A DNA stretch of 64,000 bases from Prosthecochloris sp. (GTDB lineage Bacteria > Bacteroidota > Chlorobiia > Chlorobiales > Chlorobiaceae), in contig RAZP01000055.1 of the NCBI GenBank assembly GCA_004028745.1, forward strand, positions 1 to 64,000. The letters run 5' to 3'. The notes under the pieces are model-generated. The model did no database searches. It was not told the origin of the DNA and saw only the letters and a program-made list of their open reading frames with translations. Position 1 is the first letter of the stretch; each line of letters starts with the position of its first letter. A program made the translations under genes and the position numbers. Below, piece after piece: positions 27,291-38,000 of this stretch.

Positions 27291-27875
27291 TTGGCGCGTT
27301 TATTGTTCAGCTTTATCACCCTTTTCATACTGACTGGCTCCGCCCCTGCACAAGCAGGCCCTTATGATAACCATCCGATTCTTCGCCTTTTTTCGTGGGA
27401 AAAAGAGGAAACTATCAAAGACACAACACAGGTTATCAGGAAAAAGCAGCAGGGAATTCAACTGCAAATCTGGACAGGATCCGGAACCATAGCTCAACAA
27501 AGCCTTTTCACTTTCAGTGACGAAACAACTATTGATCGAAATCGTGAAAATCTGAACTGGTGGTTTCGATTGAAAACAGAATACAAATCTGACTTTGCAG
27601 TGTGGCAGGTTTCGGAAAGTCCCTTTTCCGACAACATGCTTCACTGGAAAGAACCCGAAGGGCTTGTTGCAAGTGGCCCGGTCATAAGCCAGTTCGATTT
27701 TGGAAACACCAAACTTTTCGATATAGCATTTGATCAATTCGTAAACGGAAAAAACGGAGAAACTTCGGAAGAGGATATCATATATTACATCCGTGTCATT
27801 CCACTCAATGCAATAGGAGAGCCGGCAGGTTTTCCATCCAATACTGTAATGGCACATTACACACTACCCCCATAA
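27291..27875 (+). CDS. Secreted protein of unknown function
   Basis: A 194-residue protein with a signal peptide ending APAQA (residue 22). The start is TTG at 27291, with GGAG nine bases before it. The C-terminal half (EDIIYYIRVIPLNAIGEPAG then SNTV) has the look of a fibronectin-III-like strand pattern. It is rich in aromatic and charged residues and has no cysteine. It follows the YdbH-like gene by 77 bases on the same strand. I do not recognise the family. Confidence 0.75.
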   Translation: MARLLFSFITLFILTGSAPAQAGPYDNHPILRLFSWEKEETIKDTTQVIRKKQQGIQLQIWTGSGTIAQQSLFTFSDETTIDRNRENLNWWFRLKTEYKSDFAVWQVSESPFSDNMLHWKEPEGLVASGPVISQFDFGNTKLFDIAFDQFVNGKNGETSEEDIIYYIRVIPLNAIGEPAGFPSNTVMAHYTLPP

Positions 27876-28013
27876 CCGGCAAGCCCAGTGTCTATATGCC
27901 CAAATCCGCTTGTAAAAAAAAAGTACAGATTCAGAAAATCTCATTGATAGCGATAGAGGGGGAAGAGTACGTATAGTATTACTTCAAGAGCACGATGCAT
28001 TCACAACCTCAAA

Positions 28014-28607
28014 ATGAGACAGATGAAATGGAAGGAGCTTCTTTCTGATGAAATCTTATATACATATGGTGTTGCTGACCATCTCATGAGCCTTGTCCGG
28101 GATGACGAGCTCGACTGGAAACCGGATCATGGGAGCAACTGGATGAGCATGGGACAATTGCTCATGCACATGACCGATGCGTGTGGCAGCACTTTTGACG
28201 GGCTGATCAACGGTGCCTGGGATATTCGGGAAGAATTTCAAATTAATGAGCTGGAAACGCGGCAGATTTTCCCTTCTGCGGACATGCTTCCTTCGGTTAA
28301 CAGCGTCTCCGATGCCCGAAAACTGCTTGCCGATGACCGAAAACTCGCTTTAAAAAGCCTGAAAAAATGCTCTGAAGAAGATCTTGCCGGTAAATATGCT
28401 CCCGCCCCCTGGACAAGACATCCCATGATACTCGGTCAACGCCTTCTGCATATGGTATTTCACCTGAACCAGCACAAAGGACAGTTATTCTACTATCTGA
28501 AACTTTCCGGAAGATCAGTCAACACCTGTGATCTTTACGGGATGAGCTGCAACATTTATCCTGGCAAACAGGTGCAGCCTGAAGAGAAAAACCCTTCATC
28601 GATTTGA
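28014..28607 (+). CDS. DinB/YfiT-like metal-binding four-helix protein
   Basis: A 197-residue protein with the DinB fold, a four-helix bundle that holds a divalent metal with three histidines. They are probably in QLLMHMTDA (near residue 46) and in HMVFHLNQHKGQ (near 147-155). Relatives are thiol transferases or of unknown function. An alternative ATG lies three codons downstream (28023). The 325-base gap after it holds one repeat copy (28790-28911) and no gene. Confidence 0.85.
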   Translation: MRQMKWKELLSDEILYTYGVADHLMSLVRDDELDWKPDHGSNWMSMGQLLMHMTDACGSTFDGLINGAWDIREEFQINELETRQIFPSADMLPSVNSVSDARKLLADDRKLALKSLKKCSEEDLAGKYAPAPWTRHPMILGQRLLHMVFHLNQHKGQLFYYLKLSGRSVNTCDLYGMSCNIYPGKQVQPEEKNPSSI

Positions 28608-28789
28608 TTGATCGCGATTTCCCCCTTTCTCCTTTTCTCAGCCCACAAAAATGTAGCAAACAGACCCGTCCCTACATTTTCGTACCTTCGTTCCGGCCCC
28701 TTCCCCAACTTCACATAAACATAATTCATTAAGAAAAAATCACTTAGCAAAAAAAGCCTTTTCTGGCACGAGTTTTGAGGATTAAATGT

Positions 28790-28911
28790 AGAGGATGCCT
28801 TTACTTATTGTCATGAGTCCCGATTGCATCGGGATTCAAGGCGAGCAGAGCCCCTGACAGGTCGGCACAACGAAGTAATCAAGGCGCGTAACAAATTAAT
28901 AGAGGTGCCCT
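28790..28911. repeat. GGGCACCTCT repeat, TCCCGAC core type
   Basis: A full copy: the left end is eroded (GAGGATGCCTTTACTTATTG), followed by GTCATGAGTCCCGATTGCAT, CAAGGCGAGCAGAGCCCC and GACAGGTCGGCACAACGAAG; the right end is clean (CAAATTAATAGAGGTGCCCT). It is the main content of the gap between the DinB gene and the next ORF. Confidence 0.85.
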
Positions 28912-28932
28912 AAAACATTCAACTCCTTTGCT

Positions 28933-29862
28933 ATGAGCTTCACTGACACTCTTTACGGCAGGCTTGATGGTGTAACGTTCGACCCGCTTTTTTCAAACGG
29001 TAAAACGGACGGTTGCACAGTCTCGAAAAAAAATACTCTTGCAGCCCCCTTCGGCAAACTTGTACCACAATTTGAAACCGAGGATATAGGGCGGCGGGCA
29101 AAGAAACCGGTCTATTTCTTTAAGAGTGGCGCGCTCAAGTCCCTCCCCCTTCAGCAGCAGACAAAAGTCAAGACGCCGGCAGGCGAGATTCCTGCCGAGC
29201 TGATTACATTTTACGAAAGCGGTGCCATCAAAAGAATTTTTCCGCTTGATGGAAAACTCAGTGGCTTTTGGTCATGGCAAAACGAGTCGGCACTCGCCGA
29301 GGAGTTGGTGCTGACGACACCGGCCGGAAATGTAAGTGCTAAAATATTAGCCATACAGTTCTACGAGAGCGGCGCATTGAAAAGCATAACGCTATGGCCG
29401 GGGCAGAGAGCCTCGATTGCAACACCATACGGGGAAAAAGAGTTTCGAACGGGGGTCGCGTTTTACGAAAACGGGGCTTTACGTTCCTTTGAGCCGCTGA
29501 AGAAAACAGAAATACCAACGTTTGTTGGCATGATGACAGCATTCGACAACGAACCCAATGGCATACACGGCGACCTCAACTCGCTTCAATTCGACAGCAA
29601 CGGGCTGGTATCGGCTCTCTGTACGATTGACAATGAAGTGGCCGTATACTTTCCAGGAGGAAACAGACAAATCTTTAAACCAGGGATAAAAAACAACGTA
29701 TGCGGGGATGAACGAAAGGTCAGTGTGCCGATGAAAATACGTTTTGAAAAAGGCGCGGTTATTTTTAACGGCAGCCCGCCGTTCCAGCTTGATCGTTATT
29801 CATTTGAAGTACGAAAACACACGCTCAAAACCGGCATGCCAAAATATGCCTGCACCGGTTAA
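28933..29862 (+). CDS. Protein with four FYESGALKS-type repeats (MORN-2-like)
   Basis: A 309-residue protein with four spaced copies of a short repeat: YFFKSGALKSLPL, ITFYESGAIKRIFPL, IQFYESGALKSITL and VAFYENGALRSFEPL (residues about 62-185). Each has the aromatic-(E/K)(S/N)GA(L/I)(K/R) core and a following strand, like the MORN-2 or YwqK-type repeats. Between them lie alternating TPAGE/TPYGE turns. There is no signal peptide or membrane segment. A degenerate fifth unit (SLQFDSNGLVSAL) is near residue 217. Function unknown. Confidence 0.8.
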   Translation: MSFTDTLYGRLDGVTFDPLFSNGKTDGCTVSKKNTLAAPFGKLVPQFETEDIGRRAKKPVYFFKSGALKSLPLQQQTKVKTPAGEIPAELITFYESGAIKRIFPLDGKLSGFWSWQNESALAEELVLTTPAGNVSAKILAIQFYESGALKSITLWPGQRASIATPYGEKEFRTGVAFYENGALRSFEPLKKTEIPTFVGMMTAFDNEPNGIHGDLNSLQFDSNGLVSALCTIDNEVAVYFPGGNRQIFKPGIKNNVCGDERKVSVPMKIRFEKGAVIFNGSPPFQLDRYSFEVRKHTLKTGMPKYACTG

Positions 29863-29918
29863 CCAACTGACGAACCCGCAAAACAACGGAACTCCGCCCG
29901 CCGGGACCTCTCCACTTT

Positions 29919-31088
29919 TTACTTTTTTTTCATTTCCTTCACACTCATCCCATCCTCAAGATCGTTAGTTGGATGTATCACAACCACATCGCCTTCCTTG
30001 AGACCGTCGAGAACTTCGGCATAGTAAGTCCCGCGCTTTCCAATTGTTATCGGTTGTCTTACTGCCTTACCTTTTTTGATCACAAAAACATTCCACCCCT
30101 GGTCACCCCGAAAAATACTGCTGATAGGTACCTGCAGAATACCTTCGCCTTGCCACAGTATAATCTTTGCCTGTATACGGTAATTGTCGCCGAGCCTTGA
30201 TTCCGGCTCTTCCAGATCAACAATGATGTTGACCCGTTTCTCCTCGATACCCAGTGCGGAAATTTTGGTAAAAGCAGCTGGTTCGACAGTCCGAACAACA
30301 CCGGAAAGCGCCGTGCTGCCGCCCCACTCCTCTACCTGCACTTTCATATCAGGCTCAACCTTAACAGCATCCGAAGAAAGCACATCAATTACCACTTCAA
30401 TATCTTCCGGATTGCCCATCTCAACCAGTGGAGTTCCGGCAGAAACAACGCGCTCGCTCTTTTCAAACACCCTCAGCACCCTGCCGCTGTCGGGTGCAAG
30501 AATATCAACGGTGTTGCCGCTTCCCGGCTTACCGATAACTGAACGGGCCGCTTCCAGGTCATAGCGGGCTGACTCCACGTTGAGCAGAGCTGCCTGGTGC
30601 TGTTTTTGAAGAACCTGCCAGGCCGTTTTTACATCCTCAAAGGTCTCGGCTGCAACAGCCCCTTTCCCGTAGAGATTTTTGTAGCGGTTGTATTTTCTGG
30701 CCGCCTGGTCCAGATCAACCTTGACCTGTCTTTCACTTGCACGGGCAGCTTCAAGCACAGCTTCTGCCGAACGGGACCTTGCTTCGGCTTCCTCAAACTC
30801 ACGGGTATTGAGCGGGGGAGGTGTCACACGGGCGACAACACTGTTTTTTTGCACAAAATCACCCTCTTCAAGTGTAATGCGCTCTACCCTGCCGTTCACC
30901 GGGGAAGCAACAGTAAAGCTGTCGCGTACTCTTGTCATGCCTTCGCCGTCAAGGGTCACTGTCAGTTCCCCTCTCCGGATAGATTCAGAATCAACCTGTA
31001 ACGGCGACGGCATCATCACAAATATCAGAATACCGGCAACAACCACCCCCGAGATCGCCGCAATACGCTGTGTCTTTGAAAATTTCAT
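29919..31088 (-). CDS. Periplasmic adaptor (HlyD/MFP family) of an ABC efflux system
   Basis: A 389-residue membrane-fusion protein anchored by one N-terminal helix (residues 9-27). It has a lipoyl/barrel-sandwich half (SPVNGRVERITLEEGDFVQK), a coiled-coil hairpin (about 95-200), the second sandwich half (ILAPDSGRVLRVFEKSERVV) and a beta-barrel part. Such adaptors link an inner-membrane ABC permease to an outer-membrane channel. The permease and ATPase lie upstream on the same strand, separated by 361 bases that hold a repeat block, so it may have its own promoter. No TolC-like channel is in the window. Confidence 0.9.
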   Translation of the reverse strand: MKFSKTQRIAAISGVVVAGILIFVMMPSPLQVDSESIRRGELTVTLDGEGMTRVRDSFTVASPVNGRVERITLEEGDFVQKNSVVARVTPPPLNTREFEEAEARSRSAEAVLEAARASERQVKVDLDQAARKYNRYKNLYGKGAVAAETFEDVKTAWQVLQKQHQAALLNVESARYDLEAARSVIGKPGSGNTVDILAPDSGRVLRVFEKSERVVSAGTPLVEMGNPEDIEVVIDVLSSDAVKVEPDMKVQVEEWGGSTALSGVVRTVEPAAFTKISALGIEEKRVNIIVDLEEPESRLGDNYRIQAKIILWQGEGILQVPISSIFRGDQGWNVFVIKKGKAVRQPITIGKRGTYYAEVLDGLKEGDVVVIHPTNDLEDGMSVKEMKKK

Positions 31089-31163
31089 TCTCCTTTTAAT
31101 TAAAGCATTTATTCAAAGTCCCACTTAGAATCCCGCTCACTACATAGTGACATGTAACAGTGC

Positions 31164-31444
31164 TCTTCCCGATTACGATTACAAGTACCGCTACGCTGAT
31201 AGAGTGACAAGTGACCAGTAACGAGTGACAAGTTGGCCGAGGGTTCAACCTCCAATTGCATACCGCAAACTGAAAACTACTGACTGATTTCTTGCTGTCC
31301 AGCTATCAAGTTAACCAGCCACCATAACACCTGGCACTTAGCGCATAACCCTCTCCCCTCATTGCCCAGTACTTTCTGCTTGCCGACTTTGTTCCCTGTT
31401 TCTTTTTTTTGCCTTTTACCCTTTGACTTTTGACTTTTACCTTA
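31164..31444. repeat. Degenerate repeat block (family 3, copy 2) with TTTGACT tract
   Basis: At 31164-31199 it has CTTCCCGATTACGATTACAA then GTACCGCTACGCTGA, matching 16650-16687. Later pieces CTGTCCAGCTATCAAG and GGCACTTAGCGCATAACC match the end of the first copy. GTGACAAGTGACCAG motifs repeat between them. A (TTTGACT)n-like tract lies at 31408-31444. The 361-base gap between the adaptor and permease genes holds nothing else that I can see. Confidence 0.6.
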
Positions 31445-31449
31445 ATAAC

Positions 31450-33813
31450 CTACTCCCTCGTCTTCAGAACCGCTATCAGATCAAGCCGGTTTAAACGGTA
31501 ATGCACCATAACACCTGAAAAAACCGCCACCACCACGATAACAACCAGCGCAAAAACAAAGTTAAAGCTGCTGAAAACCACAGGCATCCGGTACAGTTCC
31601 GAACTTAACCCAAGAGCAAGCAGGACAGAAAGACCTATGCCGATCAAAAAACCCACAGGAATAGCGATGATTGTCAGAATCGCTTGCTCTCCAAGCAGGA
31701 TAACAGCAATCTCATGTCTAGTCAACCCCAGGACGCGAAGGCTTGAAAGCTCCCTTGCCCGTTCAGAAAGTGAAATTCTCGCCCCGTTATACACCACGGC
31801 AAAAGCCAGAATGCTTGCAAAGGTAGTGAAAATAACCGTCGATGCCGTCGTACTCTGGGCTATCAGCTCCTCAAAACTTTCCAGCATGGCCTTGAGCATC
31901 GACGTTCCAGCTACACCGGGCATTTCCTTGAAATCTGCGAACAGCTTATCAGACTTGGCGTCGTCAATTTTCAGGTAGGCCGCACTCACTACTCCCCTTT
32001 CCTCCGTGAGACGGTCCAGCTCTTCCATGCGCATATATGCCGATAGTCCAAGCAGTTCATCAATCACACCTCCAACAGGCACCCTCACAGTTCGCCGTTT
32101 TCCTTGCAGAAACTCGACAGTCAGGGTATCTCCGGGAGATACTCCGAGAACATCTGCAAGCGTTGAGGTTAAAAGCAAGCCGCTTTCCGGAAGTTGAAAT
32201 TGACGCTTATGTGCATCCACCAGACGTTTCAGTCCGTTGGAAGTTTTCAGACCGGTTATAGATTGGCGGCGCGACCGGTGCTCATAAACCAGCCGTGCAG
32301 GCTCCTCTCGATAGAATTCCTGCTCCAGGACTCCATCCAGTGAAGCAAGATCGTATTGCACCGAATACGGCCTTGACTCGTTGAAAATAACCGTGAGATC
32401 CTCTCGATGCTTCTCGTTGAACTCGACCAGCATGATATGGTTTACCGCATCATAGCCGTAACGCCCTGCTATGAGAATCGCAACGGCAAAAGCGATCATA
32501 AGCACTGAAATCGCTGCTTTCCATATCCGCCGTTCCAGATTTCTCATGATGATGCGTACTGAAACCGGAATTTTTTTCTGAAACTCTTTACGGTCAAGAA
32601 CCCCCGGTTTGTAAACAACAGGAGCTTCGGGACGCATTGCTTCGGCTGGCGGCAGCGAGACAGCCTGACTAACCGCACTGAGCGCTCCTACAAGCGCCGC
32701 CCCGGCACTGAGCAGCACCGATAAAGCCACTTCTTCAAAACGGAAATAGTAGATCAGTTCGGCAAAATTGTAAAAACCCTCATAAACCTTGGTCAAGCCC
32801 AGACCGAGCCAGACACCGAGCGCAGTACCGGCCACGGCACCTATGCCCACAGGAACCATGGCAAACCCCAGATAATGCAGTCCTACTTCCTCATTTGTAT
32901 ATCCGACGGCTTTCATCACTGCGATCTGATCTCTCTGTGTACTCACAAGCCTCTTCAGTACGATATTGAGCAGAAACACGGCGACTGCAAGAAAGATGGT
33001 CGGCAGTACGGTAATCTGCATGCCCACCTGCTTGATCTCATCGGAAATGAACCGGTCGGAAAGATGTTCGCTCCTTCCATAGGCACCAAGAGAACCATAT
33101 CGCTTGAACATGTCGTCCAATCTCTGGATAACATCTTTTTCCGACGCGCCATGAGCAAGAGTAAGGGAAAGGTCGTTGAACGCCCCTGTCATGTCCAACG
33201 CCGCCTCCAATGCATCACGGCTCATCCAGAATACCCCGAAACGCCGGTTATCCGGGAAAAACGCTCCCGGTTGTACCTCATAGATATATTCCGGAGAAAG
33301 CCCCTTGCCTACGATTACCAGATCTTTCCAGCGACCATTGATCACCGCGCCTACACGATCGCCTATCTGAAGGCCATTTGCCTCCATAAACGTTTCACTG
33401 GCTATCACCTCTTCCGGATGTCCTGCTTCCATGTAGCGGCCTTCCCGAAGAAACACGTCGTTGAGAACCGGCTGTTTCCTGTCCGGCATCGATACCAGCC
33501 TTCCACTTGCCGGTTCGTTCAGGCCCGGCACATCAAGTGTCACGTCAGCAACAATACGAGACCTGACTGCTGCGACCCCGCGAATATTTCTCACGCTTTC
33601 CAGCATGACTTCAGGTGCCCGTTTTGCCTGCATGAAAACATCGGCAAAACGGTAGTCGCTGTAATACCGTACCTTGGTCTCTCTTAACGAGTATTCCACA
33701 CTGCTCATGGAAACGAACACAGAAATACCACAGGCAACAACCGCTGCTACAGCCAGCATCTGGCTTTTCATGCGCAGCAGTTCACGCAGCAGTTTCCTGT
33801 TCAGTTGTTTCAT
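31450..33813 (-). CDS. FtsX-type ABC permease, two-domain
   Basis: A 787-residue inner-membrane protein with two FtsX-like units. The first helix (residues 18-38) is followed by a MacB-like periplasmic domain, then three helices (about 265-390). A second helix near 435, another periplasmic domain and three helices near 670-780 follow. The sequence has the ABC3-type QRDQIAVMKAVGYTNEEV and ARELSSLRVLGLTRHEI coupling segments. It acts with the ATPase 7 bases upstream and with the HlyD adaptor; the whole is a three-component exporter of unknown substrate. Confidence 0.92.
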   Translation of the reverse strand: MKQLNRKLLRELLRMKSQMLAVAAVVACGISVFVSMSSVEYSLRETKVRYYSDYRFADVFMQAKRAPEVMLESVRNIRGVAAVRSRIVADVTLDVPGLNEPASGRLVSMPDRKQPVLNDVFLREGRYMEAGHPEEVIASETFMEANGLQIGDRVGAVINGRWKDLVIVGKGLSPEYIYEVQPGAFFPDNRRFGVFWMSRDALEAALDMTGAFNDLSLTLAHGASEKDVIQRLDDMFKRYGSLGAYGRSEHLSDRFISDEIKQVGMQITVLPTIFLAVAVFLLNIVLKRLVSTQRDQIAVMKAVGYTNEEVGLHYLGFAMVPVGIGAVAGTALGVWLGLGLTKVYEGFYNFAELIYYFRFEEVALSVLLSAGAALVGALSAVSQAVSLPPAEAMRPEAPVVYKPGVLDRKEFQKKIPVSVRIIMRNLERRIWKAAISVLMIAFAVAILIAGRYGYDAVNHIMLVEFNEKHREDLTVIFNESRPYSVQYDLASLDGVLEQEFYREEPARLVYEHRSRRQSITGLKTSNGLKRLVDAHKRQFQLPESGLLLTSTLADVLGVSPGDTLTVEFLQGKRRTVRVPVGGVIDELLGLSAYMRMEELDRLTEERGVVSAAYLKIDDAKSDKLFADFKEMPGVAGTSMLKAMLESFEELIAQSTTASTVIFTTFASILAFAVVYNGARISLSERARELSSLRVLGLTRHEIAVILLGEQAILTIIAIPVGFLIGIGLSVLLALGLSSELYRMPVVFSSFNFVFALVVIVVVAVFSGVMVHYRLNRLDLIAVLKTRE

Positions 33814-33820
33814 GCTCTTG

Positions 33821-34528
33821 CTACCAGCTCAGTTCAGAAGGTGACAGTTTTTTCTCGTTGCTCTCAATCTCGGTAATTTCACCGCTCCTCATGTGGATCA
33901 CCCTGTCAGCCATAGCCGCGATGGAAACATTGTGCGTAATCACCAGCGTCGTAGTCCCCAGTTCTTCGTTCACCTTGCGTATAACCTCGAGAACCAGCTT
34001 GCCGGTCTCATAGTCAAGTGCCCCGGTAGGCTCATCGCACAGCAGCAGCTCAGGCTTTTTGGCCACAGCACGCGCGATGGCAACACGTTGTTGCTGCCCT
34101 CCTGACAGTTGTGATGGAAAATGGTACATGCGGTCACCCAGGCTCACCAGCTTCAAAGCCTCTTCTGCAGACATGGGATCAACAGATATCTCCGTCACAA
34201 GCTGAACGTTTTCAAGCGCGGTAAGGCTGGAAATAAGATTGTAGAATTGGAAAACAAACCCTATGGACTCCCTGCGATATGCGGTCAGGTCTTCCTCTGA
34301 TGCAGCGGTCATTTCCCGTCCATGAAAATACAGCGTCCCTTCAGAAGGGACATCGAGCCCGCCGATGATGTTCAAGAGCGTTGACTTCCCACTGCCCGAC
34401 GTTCCAAGAAGCACCACAAGTTCACCCGAGTAAAAGTCAGCCGAGACATGTTTAAGCGCCTCAACTTTCACTTCTCCCATCGTGTAGATCTTGCTTATCG
34501 AGTCCACTCGAAGCACCGCATCACCCAT
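33821..34528 (-). CDS. ABC exporter ATPase, LolD/MacB type
   Basis: A single ATPase domain of 235 residues. Walker A is [10 protein letters not shown]-loop FVFQFYNLI, signature [15 protein letters not shown], and Walker [13 protein letters not shown]. The pattern [13 protein letters not shown] with EPTGALD is typical of the LolD/MacB/FtsE group that energises FtsX-like permeases. The permease begins 7 bases after the stop. The upstream gap up to 35095 holds a repeat copy (34709-34854). Confidence 0.94.
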   Translation of the reverse strand: MGDAVLRVDSISKIYTMGEVKVEALKHVSADFYSGELVVLLGTSGSGKSTLLNIIGGLDVPSEGTLYFHGREMTAASEEDLTAYRRESIGFVFQFYNLISSLTALENVQLVTEISVDPMSAEEALKLVSLGDRMYHFPSQLSGGQQQRVAIARAVAKKPELLLCDEPTGALDYETGKLVLEVIRKVNEELGTTTLVITHNVSIAAMADRVIHMRSGEITEIESNEKKLSPSELSW

Positions 34529-34708
34529 AACGCTAAGTCCCTCTTTTCATTAGGAAACGAGTCCCTTTTCAAGACCCTTCCAGATATCACCACCCGAGCC
34601 CGTACCGGAAAACCATTATCAGATGCAGCCCAAGACCAGCCAGCATCATTATATAAACCTGAATGCCAAAAGCCAAGAAATTATGCTCAACTTTCCTTCC
34701 AGCGAGTT

Positions 34709-34854
34709 AAGGGCACCTCTATTTATTGTCATGAGCGTTTCAAGTGCAAGGCGAACGGAGCGCAGAAACCAGAGTGTACACGGAGTACATGAGGATTTCG
34801 AGCACCGCTCAACGAAGCAATTGAAGCGCGGAATAAATAAATAGAGGTGCTCTT
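34709..34854. repeat. GGGCACCTCT repeat, GTGTACA core type
   Basis: A full copy of 146 bases. Left end AAGGGCACCTCTATTTATTG, core GCGCAGAAACCAGAGTGTAC followed by ACGGAGTACATGAGGATTTC, right end GGAATAAATAAATAGAGGTG. The flanks are TTAA on both sides, possibly a target duplication. It lies in the 567-base gap between the ABC ATPase and the sensor kinase; the rest of that gap has no gene that I can support. Confidence 0.85.
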
Positions 34855-35095
34855 AAAAAGCTCTAACATGCAACTTGCTAATAAACAGCAACTTACCTTC
34901 AGAGCACCTTCAACCTGGACTCCGGCTATTTGAAATTGCTCCCGCAAAGCAAATAAAAGCGATCACCTGAAAATATAATGCGGATTTCTACAAAACCGCC
35001 TGGGCAAGGGCTTGGCAGCAAAGTGCATCGCTTTGGTTTTCCTCCGGTAAAATGGTATTTAAAGGAAAAGAACCAATGGCCTTACCCCCAAAGCC

Positions 35096-38000
35096 ATGAA
35101 CATCATTCTGCCAAAGGAGCTGAAACGCCCCAGAGTACTGCTTCAGTCGGCCCTCATTTTTCTTCCCATAATGGCCGTGATAGTCTTGATGAGCTTCTAC
35201 ATTTACAGAAGTGATCTGTCACGCAACATGAAAGAAATAAGAGAGGCCTCACAAAAAACCATGCTCGACAAGCAGCAATGTCTGGTCAAAAAGATTGAAG
35301 ATACTATCCAGGACTTGGATTTCATCGCTTCCCTCCCTGAAGCCCCCGATGCTCTCGAAAATCCCCGTGGAACAGCCGCCGAAAGAGTAAAAAAAAACCT
35401 TTTATCGCTCAGTAATGCAAAAACCGTCTATGATCAGCTCCGCTATCTCGACACCAATGGGAAGGAGGTGCTTCGCATCAATTATGACCCGTTAAAAGGA
35501 GCCTATCCCGTAGTGGAATCACAACTCCAGGAAAAAAACCATCGATATTACTTTACGGCAGCCCGGCAGTTGGAAACCCGCGATGTATATATATCTCCTT
35601 TCGACCTGAATATCGAGCATCGAGAAATCGAGTGGCCGCATAAACCGACTCTCCGTTTTGCCAGATCAGTCTTTGACCGCCATGGAGAGAAATGCGGCAT
35701 TGCCGTCATCAACCTCCTGGGCAAGCCGCTTGTCGAAACCCTTGGCTTTCAAGACACCGTCCGGCATAATAAACTGATGTTGCTGAACGACGAAGGGTTT
35801 TATCTGACCGGGGCTCCGGACGAGAACAATTGGGGCTTCATGTTTCCCGGAACAGAAAAGGCTACCGCCTTTGCCAAACACTTCCCCGATGAGTGGACAC
35901 GCATCAGGGATGATCCCGAAGGCCAGTTCCGCACAAAAAGCGGGCTTTTCACGTTTAAAAGAGTTTATCCCCTGCCAGAAAGCGCTTTCAACGGTTCAGA
36001 TAATTTCTATTGGCACATGGTTTCCCTTGTTCCGGAGAACAGGCTGAAAACAATTGTTCCCGCAAAACTCGACTATATAACACTTACCCTCTTTACCGGC
36101 CTGATTCTTTTCGCGGGAACCTTGACACTGACCATAAGAATCGAGCGCAGCCACCAGTCACGCAAAGACCTTGAAAAACTGGCAGCCGAAATACAGGCCT
36201 TTTACGACCATTCCCCTACCCTGATCACCATCTGCTCGCCTGACGGCAAATACCTGATGACCAACAAGGCAGCAGCTAAGTTTCTCAGAATGCCCGCAGA
36301 AAAAATCATCGGGAAAAATTTTGCCGATTTACTGCCCCCCGAGCTCGTCAAGGTCTTTTTGGAAAGAACAGGGAAAGTCGCTGCGAGAAATACTCCGATC
36401 ACAGTAAGAGACCATATCAAAATCAACAACAACGAACGGTACTTCCACAGCGTCATATTCCCTATCCGCTCCGAAAACGGCTACCCATCGATGCTTGGGG
36501 TATCGAGTGTCGATATCACCGACCAGATCCTTTACCAGAATGTCCTGAAAGAGAACGAGACCCGCTTCCGGTCTCTTTTCGAAGGATCCCCCGATGCCAT
36601 TTTTCTTGCTGATGCATCGAGCGGTATCATCACGCGAGCAAACGAGAAAGCATCGACATTGACCGGCCTGACCAGGGATGAGCTGGTTGGAAAACATTTC
36701 ACCTCATTACACCCCGAAGATCAGCAGGAAATCATCGCAAAATCTTTCAGAAAGAAAGAAACGGAAGCCCCGAAATCCGTAACAAGTATACCGATGGAAT
36801 CCCTCGTTCAGCACAAAGACGGCCGCAAAATACCCGTCGAGATTATCAGTCACAAAATGAGGCTCGACAACCGGGATATCATATACAGTATTTTCCGTGA
36901 CATCACTATCAGAAAAAAGACAGAATCAGAACTCCAGGAAAAAACCATCATGCTGGAAACCGTCACCGAATCGGTTCCTGCCTATATTTACATGAAAAAC
37001 AGGGACTTTCGCTATACCTTTACCAACCGCTACGGACTCGAACAGCACGACCATCTTTCGCCTGAACAGTTGACAGGAAAAACCGATTACGACATCTTTC
37101 CCGAAGCAATAGCCAACAATTATCGCTCTACCGACAAAACGGTTATGGAAACCGGGCAACCGCTCATGAACATGGAGGAAGAGGTTGTTTTACCGGACGG
37201 CACGTGTGTTCCTGTTCTCACCAACAAGTTTCCCCTGTTCAATAAACAAGGGGAAATCGAAGGCGTTATCGGTATCTCAATGGATCGCTCAGAGCAGAAA
37301 ACAGCGGAAGAACGAAACAGGAAGCTTGAAAATCAGCTTCGCAACAGCCATAAACTCGAAACCCTCGGAACACTTTCAGGCGGTATTGCCCACGATTTCA
37401 ACAACATCCTGACCCCGATCATCGGATTTACCGAAATAGCGATCGATACCCTGCCCCCGGAAAATGACACCCTTCAGGATCTGCAAGCCGTTCTGAAAGC
37501 CGCAAAGCGGGCAAAAAAACTCGTCCAGCAAATACTGACCTTCAGTAGACAGGAACCGCAAAACCTTCAGCCACAGAAATTGCAACCCCTTATCAGAGAA
37601 TCCATGGATTTCTTGAGACACTCCATTCCCTCCACAGTTAAGACTGAACAATTCATCGAAGAATTCGACGATACGGTCATGTGTGATGCATCTCAGGTCC
37701 AGCAGATTGTCATGAACCTCTGCACCAATGCCTGGCAGGCAATGGAAACAGAACCAAAAACACTCACCGTCGAGCTCAGGAAAATAACCATCGGCAGCTT
37801 CATGGCCGCCAGCTACAAAAATCTCAAAGAAAACCAACCATACGCAAGGATTACGGTTCATGATACCGGCAAAGGTATGGAAAAGGAAGAAATCGATAGA
37901 ATGTTCGATCCATTCTATACAACCAAAGGGGTCGGCAAGGGAACCGGACTGGGGCTTTCGGTCGTCTACGGAATAGTCCGGGGGCACAATGGTGAGATAA

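Noticed and set aside
34623..34947. Frames across the repeat at 34709-34854
   Set aside because: They are produced by the repeat itself; the same peptide-like stretch (NPHVL..VHSGFC) appears in frames at other copies, which shows it is a repeat artefact and not a gene.
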